A stretch of 64,000 bases of DNA, taken from assembly GCA_024195265.1 (NCBI GenBank), contig JAJLRJ010000009.1:6821997-6885996 (forward strand). Direction: 5' to 3'. Below the pieces are notes generated by a model, which searched no databases, was not told where the DNA came from, and was given only the letters and a program-made list of their open reading frames with translations. The translations under genes and the position numbers were made by a program. Within the stretch, counting starts at the first letter, position 1; each line of letters opens with the position of its first letter. This DNA comes from Dendrophyllia cribrosa (lineage: Eukaryota; Cnidaria; Anthozoa; Scleractinia; Dendrophylliidae). Shown here piece by piece: positions 55,785 to 64,000 of the stretch.

Positions 55785-55873
55785 ATTCTTCTGAACTGGC
55801 GACGTGGATCCTTATTCTAATCATATCTGGAGTAATTCTCTTCATCCTTCTTCTTATTATAATTTCTATTTCC
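55785..55873 (+). pseudogene. Decayed transmembrane exon, third paralogue of genes A and B
   Basis: Codons from 55784 give DSSELATWILILIISGVILF then ILLLIIISIS, 30 residues that line up without gaps to the 30-residue TM exons of gene B ([12 protein letters not shown]) and gene A (PSEIELWIILAIVSG). The AG acceptor expected at 55783-55784 is GG and the donor expected after 55873 is TT, so splicing is lost. No matching SEA or tail exon was found nearby. The CAGGG element ends 38 bp upstream. Confidence 0.6.
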
Positions 55874-56236
55874 TTTGCGCATTTTCAAAGGTTCGCACAC
55901 ATTAAACTTACCACTTGCTTGCCATAAAATAAATGCAGCGGGGCAACAATGTATCCAATCCCACTGTCGGTTGTTTTTTGTTTTCTCCTAAACTTAATTT
56001 CCTTTGGAAGACGGGAAGCCAACGAACCTGTAAATGAACACAAATTTCCGAAAGCGACAAGCAGTCAGATTACTGTCACTAACTGAATGCCCGATCGGAG
56101 TGATTGATTTTTGTTACGCTTTCTTTCAGTTCTGGTTATTCGTAGTAGTATTTTTATTCAATTAGAATTAATTGTAGTAAATATGGGTTCTTATTTTCCA
56201 CATGACTCGTTTTCGTTTGTTCTTTCTCGGGTGATT

Positions 56237-56261
<25 letters not shown>

Positions 56262-56278
<17 letters not shown>

Positions 56279-56324
56279 ACAATGGCGAGCCGAAGGCGAG
56301 CCATTGTAAACGCCCATACAGATC
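56262..56324. repeat. 63-bp hairpin
   Basis: GATCTGTATGGGCGTTTACA and exact inverse around CGAGCCGAAGGCGAG. Confidence 0.85.
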
Positions 56325-56619
56325 GGACGCGAATATTTTATCGTACTTATGAAATGAAACAATGAGTAGAGATCTGTATGAAAAGTTAATGCATACTAAT
56401 TAGCTGAGCAGTTGTCTGTATCAAAAGTTAATGCTACTGTTTAATAATTCATCAACTCAGTTGATTTGTATTGGGGTTTACAAACCTTCATTAAATTTTC
56501 ATTTCTTTTGTACTTTCCTTATGAATTATTAATGAATTTTATAATATTAAATAACCCCCGGCAATTATCAACTGTCTGAAAAGCTGGGGGTGGCTTTGAT
56601 TGTACCAGGGGAGAGCGGG

Positions 56620-56690
56620 GCTGATATTCCCCGAGGGGAATAAGGGAAATATTAATATTATTCCCCTAAGGGGAATATTACAGGTAATAT
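56620..56690. repeat. GGGGAATA inverted cluster
   Basis: GATATTCCCC, GGGGAATAAGGG, ATTATTCCCC and GGGGAATATTAC follow one another, forming several alternative hairpins. Confidence 0.6.
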
Positions 56691-57074
56691 TCCTCCAGAG
56701 CAAAAAATGATATTTTCCTCCCGACACACCAACACTGGCAAACAAAACTACAACCTGACTTCAACAGTGTTCTGTGGGATTCTTTCGCTATTTCTCACCA
56801 ACAGCTCTTTGTCGTCTACAGCGACGATTTCCCTCTTGGAAGCTTGTTTTCCACTTGACGCGGTCTTCTCTTTCAATTATCGACATTCTCCCGCTTGTTC
56901 ACAGCTAAAACCCATTCGTCATGTCCGCAATGCTAAACTGAGCATGGATTGATCGAACCGTTACAAGTATTCCTCGTAACAAAAAATTCTTCCTCCGAGT
57001 CACTAATTTCTGACAAATTCAGAGTGAACTTGTGAGAACGTTGCCGTACGAATGTTCTTCACACGTACGTACGT

Positions 57075-57302
57075 CCAAAACAAAATCCAGTAAACAAAAG
57101 TGTTTGTTTTCGGTCGGTGTGTCAAAAAACAAAGAAAATCATGTCTGATACTGTATTACAATGTGAAAACCCCAATGGATACTTTCGGAATATTTATTCT
57201 ATTGTTCAGCTCTTCACACGCACGTCTAAAACACTCTTTGACAAATCCAGCAAATAAAAATGTTTGTTTTCGGTCGGTATGTCAAAAACGAAAGAAAAAC
57301 CT
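57075..57302. repeat. Direct duplication, spacing about 157 bp
   Basis: TGTTTGTTTTCGGTCGGT and the flanking ATCCAG.AAA and TGTCAAAAA words occur at about 57075-57137 and 57232-57302. The ORFs across it are chance. Confidence 0.7.
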
Positions 57303-57773
57303 GTTTATCAATTGTTTGACGTTACTTTGTCAATCTCGCGCATGCGGAAAATAAGCCGGTTATTTTTAGGCATCTCGTGGATATGTAATATATTTACCTC
57401 GGGCTACGCCCTCGGTGAATATATCACATATCCCCTCGTTGCCAAAAACAACCCTTACTTGTTTAGAACTATTTATAATTTTAAATTAGAGTTCTTAATT
57501 AGGATTGTAATTTTATTCAGAATATTGTAAGGCGCAGTAAAAAATAGTAGTTTCTTGGTGTTGGATCACCAAATGGCGTAAAACAAAAGATTCAAAAGAC
57601 ACCGAACAATACCCACACCACAACACAAAAGCTAACCAACAATGGCTTCCGCAACACCAAGAAACACCCTAAAAAATTGTTGTTGAAACCGTGCGCTATA
57701 ACTGATTGACGATTAATGATTGATCGAAAATCCAGATTATGTCAGTTGCTAGCTACTCACTCGTTCGTTCGCA

Positions 57774-58552
57774 GGCTTACAGGCTTTGTGTGGTGTGGTG
57801 TGCAACTGCAATGGCTGTATCGGATTATAAAACTAGGCTCACTAAAGGCGACATTTTAGGGCTCGTAAGGCCCGTTACACATTCAATTTTTGATGCGATT
57901 TTTGGCTGTGACCTGGTGTACCGGTACACGAGGGATTTTACATTGTATTCTCTTTGTTTGTGATCTATTGTTTTCGTGTAGTTTATTGTTTAGTCTTTGT
58001 TTCGTTCTTTTTGTTACCGGTACACGAGGACAGAACCCGATTTTTTGTCGCGCTCTCGGCCAATGCAACTTTTGTCGCAAGTGTAAACAAGCAGCGATTT
58101 CCTGTGCGATTCGGGTGCGACATTTGCTTTGATTTGCTGTAATTTCCCAATAATCGCCGCCAAGTTGCATCAGGTTTCGAACATGTTTGAAACCTCTGCG
58201 ACATCGCGCGACAAATCCTTCACACAGGCGATTTGAAGGTGCAACTTGCGCGCGACAAAAATTGTACTGAAAAGTGTGACAAAAATGTGTAAACTGGCTT
58301 TTAAACTGATCTGAAATGAAATAAAAACTCTGTGAACCACTGCTATGTTGTTTAGTTTTGTTTTTCTGTTTTTATTTTGGCGATTCGGTTGCTCGCTAAC
58401 GGTCCGACTCGCTCAAAAAGTAGAGAAATAGAACATTCTTTATTTTCATGCCCGTAATTTCGCCTAAAGTAAAGCTAGTTTTATAAACCGATACGGCCAT
58501 TACAGCTGCACAGCACACCACACAAACAGAGGATGGCAAGCCTGTGGTTCGC
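57774..58552. mobile_element. Element with 90-bp inverted ends
   Basis: 57774-57862 (TGTGGTGTGGTGTGCAACTG, TATAAAACTAG) is inverted at 58455-58552. TACCGGTACACGAGG occurs twice inside (57919 and 58015). The interior is CpG-rich with GCGCGCGACAAA-type words; no transposase. Confidence 0.55.
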
Positions 58553-58568
58553 TGCGCAAATAATCCAG

Positions 58569-58719
58569 TAGGCCTGCACCTCTTCGGAACCTCTAATTTC
58601 ATTTGACCTGGATGAGGTGCACCTCTCTTGCTTTTAGGGCTTGGGTCCATTGTTGTGTTGTTTGTTCTATTGTTTTCTTAGCCAATCCTGTGAGGCGTTA
58701 CGAAAGGTGCAGGTCTGCC
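58569..58719. mobile_element. MITE, copy 1
   Basis: GGCCTGCACCTCTTCGGAAC and (imperfect) inverse; interior GTTTGTTCTATTGTTTTCTT shared with the copy at 59692. Confidence 0.75.
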
Positions 58720-58917
58720 CAAATTATCAACAGGGTAAAACAAGATGCGCGCGCTGTATCACGCGTACATGCAACTTGTACACGTCAACTCCTGGACGAC
58801 TTTTGTCTTTGTTTGGCCCCTGTTATCGCCAGTCACTGAGAGTTAAAGAACACTCCTGTTCAACTCTCATCTATCAATTCTCATGGACTCACTTTCTCGT
58901 TTGGCCCGGCATATAGA

Positions 58918-58946
58918 AAGTAAGTAAGTAAGCAAGTAAGTAAGTT
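58918..58946. repeat. (AAGT)n microsatellite
   Basis: About seven AAGT units, one changed to AAGC. Confidence 0.85.
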
Positions 58947-59215
58947 TCTATTCAAAATGGCAGCGTGCGTAGATAGTTAATCGAGGGACTGGCTATGAAA
59001 CCTTGTAGACTTCAATGGCGATTACGAAAGAGCTAAATTTATGCTGAACTGTACTTGACTGTGCACATCTTTTGTTTTTCAATCACACGCCATGACTAAA
59101 TAACTTAACGGCAACATTTCTATTGGTCAATCGCTCGAACAAAAGTTCAACATCTATTGTTGTTGAGTCAAAAACGATAACAAAAACGTCGAACAAAGAC
59201 ATTTCTCAGTAGCCT

Positions 59216-59282
59216 GAGAAAACAGACGTCGTTTCGGGGCGTCACCACTGGGGTCCCTGCGAAACGGACGTCTGAGACATGA
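59216..59282. repeat. Short hairpin, possibly Mutator-like MITE relative
   Basis: CAGACGTCGTTTCG and CGAAACGGACGTCTG; starts TAGCCTGAG, recalling the TAGCCTCC end of the MITE at 7146. Confidence 0.45.
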
Positions 59283-59691
59283 GCGCCAAAATCCCGTACT
59301 TGTCATGCATAACTGCTACTCAAATTACCCTAGCGGCACGCGTGGTTCACGCGCGAACACAGACTTAAAAAAATAACATCTCCTCCGTCTAGAATAATCA
59401 TTTTGAATGATTTTCGAATACAAAACATTAGTGGCGTATCAAACAATCCTGAAAAACTGACTTGAAAGTCAAAATATCAAAAATTATGGAGACATTTTGA
59501 ATTTTGCGATGCAGATTAATTGAACTGCCGAATATAAATCTGGTTTTGTTTACAAAAGATCGCTGTCCAGACCAATCCTTGAACGAGAAACACAAGAAAA
59601 AGGACAACAAATTCTCTCAGTCGAAAGTTTTATTCAAATATCTATCAGATTACTCTCAAAAGCAAAACGCATTACATTATAACGCATCTCG

Positions 59692-59848
59692 GACGGTAGC
59701 CACGCACCTCTTCAGAACCTCTAATTTCATTGGACCTGGTTATCACGCACTTGTATTGTTTTTAGGTCTAGGGTCCATTGTTCTGTTGTTTGTTCTATTG
59801 TTTTCTTAGCCAATCTTGTGAGGCGTTCCGAGAGGTGCGTACCGCCTC
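59692..59848. mobile_element. MITE, copy 2
   Basis: Same family as 58569-58719: ACCTCTTCAGAACCTCTAAT at the left, GAGGCGTTCCGAGAGGT at the right, same interior. Confidence 0.75.
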
Positions 59849-60979
59849 ATCTCGGAAACTGTCCACGCAAGCGAATTTCTGGTACAATCGCTCGACCGCA
59901 CAGCCGAACTAGTTTTAATCAAAATTGTCATTCTGGTGGAATTTTGTCTCTTTAGGTCGTATTTCTTTTTGTTCGTCATTTTTGGCGATATTTTATTCCC
60001 TATTTTCAAGATAATAAAGTAAGCTTAAAGCAAGCTCTTGGCCATAATCATGAAAACACGACACATCAGCCAGGCAGTGTTCCTTTCACCCTTTGATACC
60101 CGAATTTACAATAATTCCAAAATAAGTAGCATTCGGTGGGTTTGCCAAATTTTTCGCGGATATTACGAGGAAAATTTATTTCATATCGATTTGATCATCA
60201 TCGTTTTATAGGCATTTGTTCTAAGAATTTTTCTCGCTGCATCAGATGCTAAAAGAAGCTAAAAGATGACGCGTCGAGCAAGTTGGTGACGTCACAAATG
60301 TATACCCCTTGAAGCGCTTTTGTTCACTGTTTGTTTCAACTTAGCAAAATAAGAGTGCAGTATGTGGGTTAGTCGTAAATCAACTAGCATTTATTTCCTC
60401 AGAAATGCTGTAGTATAGTGAGCTTAAACTTTGAAAAGCCGGCAGCGGAGTTACACTTTACCATAACTATACGCTGTACGTATTCGAATTTTTATCTAGA
60501 ATGTTTGTTATTGTTTTGCAACCGTGAGAGTGTCTTTGTATGTTTGACACATTTTGTAGCTACTTAGCAACTAAGTCAATGAACCAAACACTAAAAGAAA
60601 GAAACAGGCCTTTACTGAACGCTTTTGTTATTAAGGAATACGGCCTCCGAAACGTGTATACTGCGTGATTTTATAAGTCTATTTATAAAGACCCAAAAAT
60701 CAGGAGATAGGTGAGTTTTATTTGATGATTCTCGTTTATTTCATATCAAGGTTTATGTTTTCACAGTCATTTAAAGCCCCCCCCCCCTTCCCCCCTCCCA
60801 CCAAAAAAAAAATCAGGTTTGTTCTTATGAAGAATCATCCAATCTGAACGCTAATTTAAATGAACACGAAATTGATTGTCTAGTTTTTTACTTGCATTTA
60901 CAATTACAGAACAGCAAGTTTATTAAATAAACCTAACAAAAAGCCAATTCTAAAAAAGGTTTCGTCTGATCTTTCAGCT
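59849..60979. other. Gene-free stretch
   Basis: Nothing recognised apart from a C-rich then A-rich tract at 60777-60812. Confidence 0.4.
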
Positions 60980-61231
60980 TTGCCATTCAGTCCACTCATT
61001 ATGCTTTATACCCATCAAAATGAAGTCAGTAAAATTTTAATTCGAGACTGTAAACAGATGACCGAGAAAGATTTCTTCCCTGAGTTTCCTCTTGATCTCT
61101 CCAAAAAGGGACATGTCTTGGCTGGCTGTGTAACCTTTTCTATGAGTCTCGTAAAATGGCTTCTGTCTGATGTGTTGTTCTATAATAAATATAAATATAA
61201 ATTATCTGTACCAATATGGATTAGTTATTGA
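60978..61231 (+). CDS. Unidentified open frame, possible exon
   Basis: Follows an acceptor-like CTGATCTTTCAG (60966-60977). Encodes about 83 residues (MLYTHQNEVSKIL, FFPEFPLDLSKKGHVLAGC) with a mixed, protein-like composition. No domain recognised. Could be a decayed exon or transposon piece. Confidence 0.22.
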
Positions 61232-61284
61232 CAATTGACTGTTAAGGATGTCACCGAACTGCAGTAGCATTCGAAACATTACAG

Positions 61285-61506
61285 ATGTTCTCGAGTTTTA
61301 AAATCAATTGGCAATCGTTATTTATTTGTAAAAATAATCCACTGGAGTTTTCACCTGCTGAGCTTGTAACGCACGTGTATGAAGTGGTCAAACGGCTACT
61401 ATTCAATACAGGTTACAAAGATGTCTCGTTCTTATTACAACATCTTGAACCTAAACAAGTTGAGGTTTTTGAAACTGCCTTACAATTTATCATCTGCTTT
61501 GCATAA
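61285..61506 (+). CDS. Unidentified open frame, possible exon
   Basis: ATG follows ACATTACAG. Encodes FSPAELVTHVYEVVKRLLFN then YKDVSFLLQHLEPKQVEVF, amphipathic and helix-like as in HEAT-type repeats, though no family is assigned. It lies 53 bp after the previous frame, so both may be pieces of one source. Confidence 0.22.
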   Translation: MFSSFKINWQSLFICKNNPLEFSPAELVTHVYEVVKRLLFNTGYKDVSFLLQHLEPKQVEVFETALQFIICFA

Positions 61507-61778
61507 CGTACTACAAACAACAGGCAGTGATTGTTTTTTTTTTAGGTTTTGCTTTAAAAGGGTGTAAAGCAAAAAAATCTCGAGAGTTTTAAGGTATTTA
61601 TGGTTGAATTCCGCTGTTGCCGAATAATTTTAACGGTTAGATTAACTTCGTCCATTTTGCGGTTGAGTCGCCTTGCTACCATAATGATGTTGTGTTTAGT
61701 TTGTTTACCCCATTGAAAAAATGGATGTTTCTCGAATTTTCTGCCGATTTATTAATTTGACTCCCACTAGACTCGCCT

Positions 61779-61890
61779 GGGCCCAGTTGCATAAAACTTA
61801 ACGTCGGACGTATTTAGTGTGCTAGACTGGGCTAAACGTACGTCATTAGAAGATACGTCTGCCGTTAAAATGTTTTATGTAACTAGCCCC
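61779..61890. mobile_element. Small MITE
   Basis: GGGCCCAGTTGCATAAAAC and GTTTTATGTAACTAGCCCC ends; ACGTCGGACGTA / TACGTCTGCCGT inner pair. Confidence 0.65.
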
Positions 61891-63204
61891 TGAAGCATAG
61901 CAAAAAGATAACAATGAACAAAGCCTAATTATCACTCAGTCTATCCGCAATTCAAATATATGATTTTCATATATTCAAATTCATAATAATTAAAATAAAA
62001 ATAGACAACAAGGGCATTAATTATTTAAAATAACATGTTGACAAATATTTTTTCATCGTGATTCTAGTACATCTTGTATTTTTATACCTATGCCGTCGAT
62101 TGCATGTAAGCGTGGACAAAACAAAAAACACGATCTATTATTGGGAATCTTTTAATATTATATTGTGATTAGACAGTCTGTTGCGCAAACTTTACGCAAG
62201 AGTTGCGCGAACTTTCGCGCACAAAGTAAGTACATCTTTTAAACGATTTGGGCTTACAGATGTTTTTCAATGAAATACGTTTGATTAAATGTTGAATATA
62301 TACTTTCAGGGAAAGCTAAAAATGAACTGTTTTTACAGAAGTCGTGAAAATTTGTTCTTGGTTTTCTCATCAAAATGCTTTTGATTAACATCCGGTCAAA
62401 GATGTTTCCAGCAAAAACAGTGAATGGAGATCAGTGGACGATTTTACGAAGTGAAAATTTTGCTAAAGATGTTCGTGTTTTTCACTGCCTGCATGGAAAC
62501 TCATTTTAATTGTGATATGTTCAAACAAGAATTATTCGGAGCATTTTAAGACCGAAAACTATACTGGCGTTGCAGCAAAACAATTCAACTGCGAAGAAAA
62601 AAGCTTGGTCTACAAAAACCTTCTCGTGTTTTGATTTATACTAGGGAAACAGGCGAAGACGTCACTAAGAATGACATTTTTAACGTGAATGGTGCATCTA
62701 CAGATAAGATGCAAAAGTGACAAACATCGTTACTCTCTGACTAAGGGGTAGGGGTGAACAATTAGAACTATTAAGGCCGAAAAAAAAAGTGGGGGGGGGG
62801 GGGGGGGGGGGGGTGGGGATTGGATGATATTGGATATCCTGTAAAAGATAATCATTATTTAAACGGCTGGCTGTTTTTTTTTAATAATATGTATGGGCAT
62901 TTTGGATTCACTGTGTTAAAAACTATGATTTGAAAAGGATGTTCCTATTTTGTTGCCCAACAGTTTTTGGGTAGCAGTTAAAACAGACTAGAAATACTAA
63001 TTATCACGTGACTTTTTAATAAACTGATCCCTATCTAATTTCAAACTTTACCGTTTTCAATAATAAACTCGTAGTAACTTAACTTCGACAATAAATGATC
63101 AACTCCACCCCACTGCTTGTAAAAATTAACGGGCTGTTTATCATCTTTTAAGGTCCTAAAGCAAGAAAAAGCTAGCGGGATTTTATTGTGATCAACCTGG
63201 AAAC
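61891..63204. other. Gene-free stretch, presumed upstream region of the last gene
   Basis: Contains a run of about 24 G at 62789-62813. No TATA box or element clearly seen. Confidence 0.4.
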
Positions 63205-63271
63205 ATGAATTTCAAAATATCGCTTCTGGTACATTTTGTTGCAGGCTTTCTTCTGCTAGTCATGTTGAAAG
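63205..63271 (+). CDS. First exon of a secreted or membrane gene (signal peptide), 5' partial
   Basis: ATG at 63205 opens MNFKISLLVHFVAGFLLLVM then LK, a standard signal peptide (basic start, long hydrophobic core), ending in a phase-1 donor AAAG|GTAAGG. Phase-1 signal exons normally join extracellular modules. Further exons lie beyond the window. It may be the next member of the SEA/EGF cluster, which is inference from position and phase only. Confidence 0.55.
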
Positions 63272-63315
63272 GTAAGGTACTCAGTACATGGCGTGTTCTC
63301 CTTTGTGACTGACAC

Positions 63316-63778
63316 CTGGGGTGGGTACTCCCTATAATGGGCTATACGGGGATGCTCCGCCCGAAAGGGGTGCCTTTTTGAGGCTGGAGGTATATGAAAG
63401 GGTCGGGATTTCACGAGTTGAAGTATATGAAAGGGTAGGGATTTCACGAAGAATAGGAAAGGGTAGCGAAAACACGCGTTGAAGTATAAAAAACGTAGGA
63501 TAAAATGTGATTTAAGTATTATAAAAAGCGCCTTTCAAAATATATCGAACAGACGCACGTAAAGGCTATATGAAAGGGGTACCATTTTCATTGAAAGGTA
63601 TATGAAAGGGGTACCATTTTCAATGAAAGGTATATGAAAGGGGTACCATTTTCAATGAAAGGTATATGAAAGGGGTACCTTTTCTGTCAAAAACGGTATA
63701 TGAAAGGGTAAGGGTTTGGACCTCGGGGCGGAGCATCCCCGTACAAAATTTTGTTGAGTACCCACCCCCCCCTCCGGG
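63316..63778. mobile_element. Non-autonomous element with 9-bp TSD and internal minisatellite
   Basis: Bounded by GACTGACAC at 63307-63315 and 63779-63787. Ends pair as GGGGTGGGTACTC and GAGTACCCACCCC; inside is a second pair GGGGATGCTCCGCCC / GGGCGGAGCATCCCC. GTATATGAAAGGG words are repeated throughout, with about three 32-bp units at 63567-63680. It lies in the intron right after the signal-peptide exon. Confidence 0.8.
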
Positions 63779-64000
63779 GACTGACACTAAGGAGTACTAG
63801 TCTTACTTAATACTGCAAAAAGATAGTTTGGTAGAAAACTTCGTAATATATAATTAACGCGACCTATTTGCAATCCGTAGCAACCAATATTTCTTTTTCA
63901 TGATATACACTGTGAAAAGATCTTAAAACTTTGAGATTCACTGCATTATGAAAACTTGCACAATGTTTGTTTTGATGATTAATGGGTTAAGAGATCTACA

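Noticed and set aside
57883..58650. Paired ORFs sharing AMAVS.YKT across the 57.8-58.5 kb element
   Set aside because: The similarity comes from the 90-bp inverted ends; frames are short and lack any transposase motif.

Overview
The window reads as nuclear DNA of an animal, most likely an anthozoan cnidarian (stony coral or relative). The evidence is GT-AG introns, extracellular SEA/EGF/transmembrane genes, AT-rich intergenic DNA, and a dense load of Penelope-like, Ty3/Gypsy, CR1/L2-like, hAT, pogo/Tc1-like, Mutator-like and TTAA-type elements with many fold-back repeats. The cnidarian assignment is inference from this repeat style and gene content; no organellar or bacterial features were seen.

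Protein-coding layout (all + strand). (1) Gene A, 429-3653, is the 3' part of a membrane protein: SEA domain, transmembrane exon, short tail. (2) Gene B, 29770-42973, appears complete. It has a signal peptide, a giant almost strictly alternating Ser-X stalk of about 1,880 residues in one exon, one half and two full EGF modules, a SEA domain, a transmembrane segment and a cytoplasmic tail with two possible last exons. Genes A and B share exon lengths (89-nt transmembrane exon), intron phases and SEA/TM/tail homology, so they are tandem paralogues. (3) A decayed third copy of the transmembrane exon lies at 55785-55873. (4) A signal-peptide first exon of a further secreted or membrane gene begins at 63205 and runs off the window.

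Between the genes the DNA is almost all mobile. 5963-10202 is a near-perfect palindrome with arms of about 1.35 kb. Its left arm carries three later insertions (Mutator-like MITE, pogo-like MITE, hAT relic), and the intact right arm acts as the empty site for each. 10682-15051 is an apparently intact, very young Gypsy element with 142-bp LTRs. 15057-24700 is a mosaic of dispersed repeats, a 1.8-kb TTAA-flanked element and a fold-back with inverted hammerhead-like motifs of Penelope-like origin. Downstream of gene B (43-55 kb) come MITEs, a LINE 3' end with an (ATT)n tail, a decayed antisense Gypsy gag-protease, another LINE 3' remnant and a 2.5-kb TIR element. 54-64 kb has a second hammerhead-like motif, a CAGGG-type element, several MITEs, two unidentified open reading frames and a minisatellite-bearing element with a 9-bp target duplication.

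Working picture: a cluster of cell-surface mucin/adhesin-like genes (glycosylated stalk, EGF, SEA, membrane anchor) embedded in and partly broken by transposons. The stalk is still expanding by tandem duplication, and C-terminal tails may be swapped by alternative last exons.
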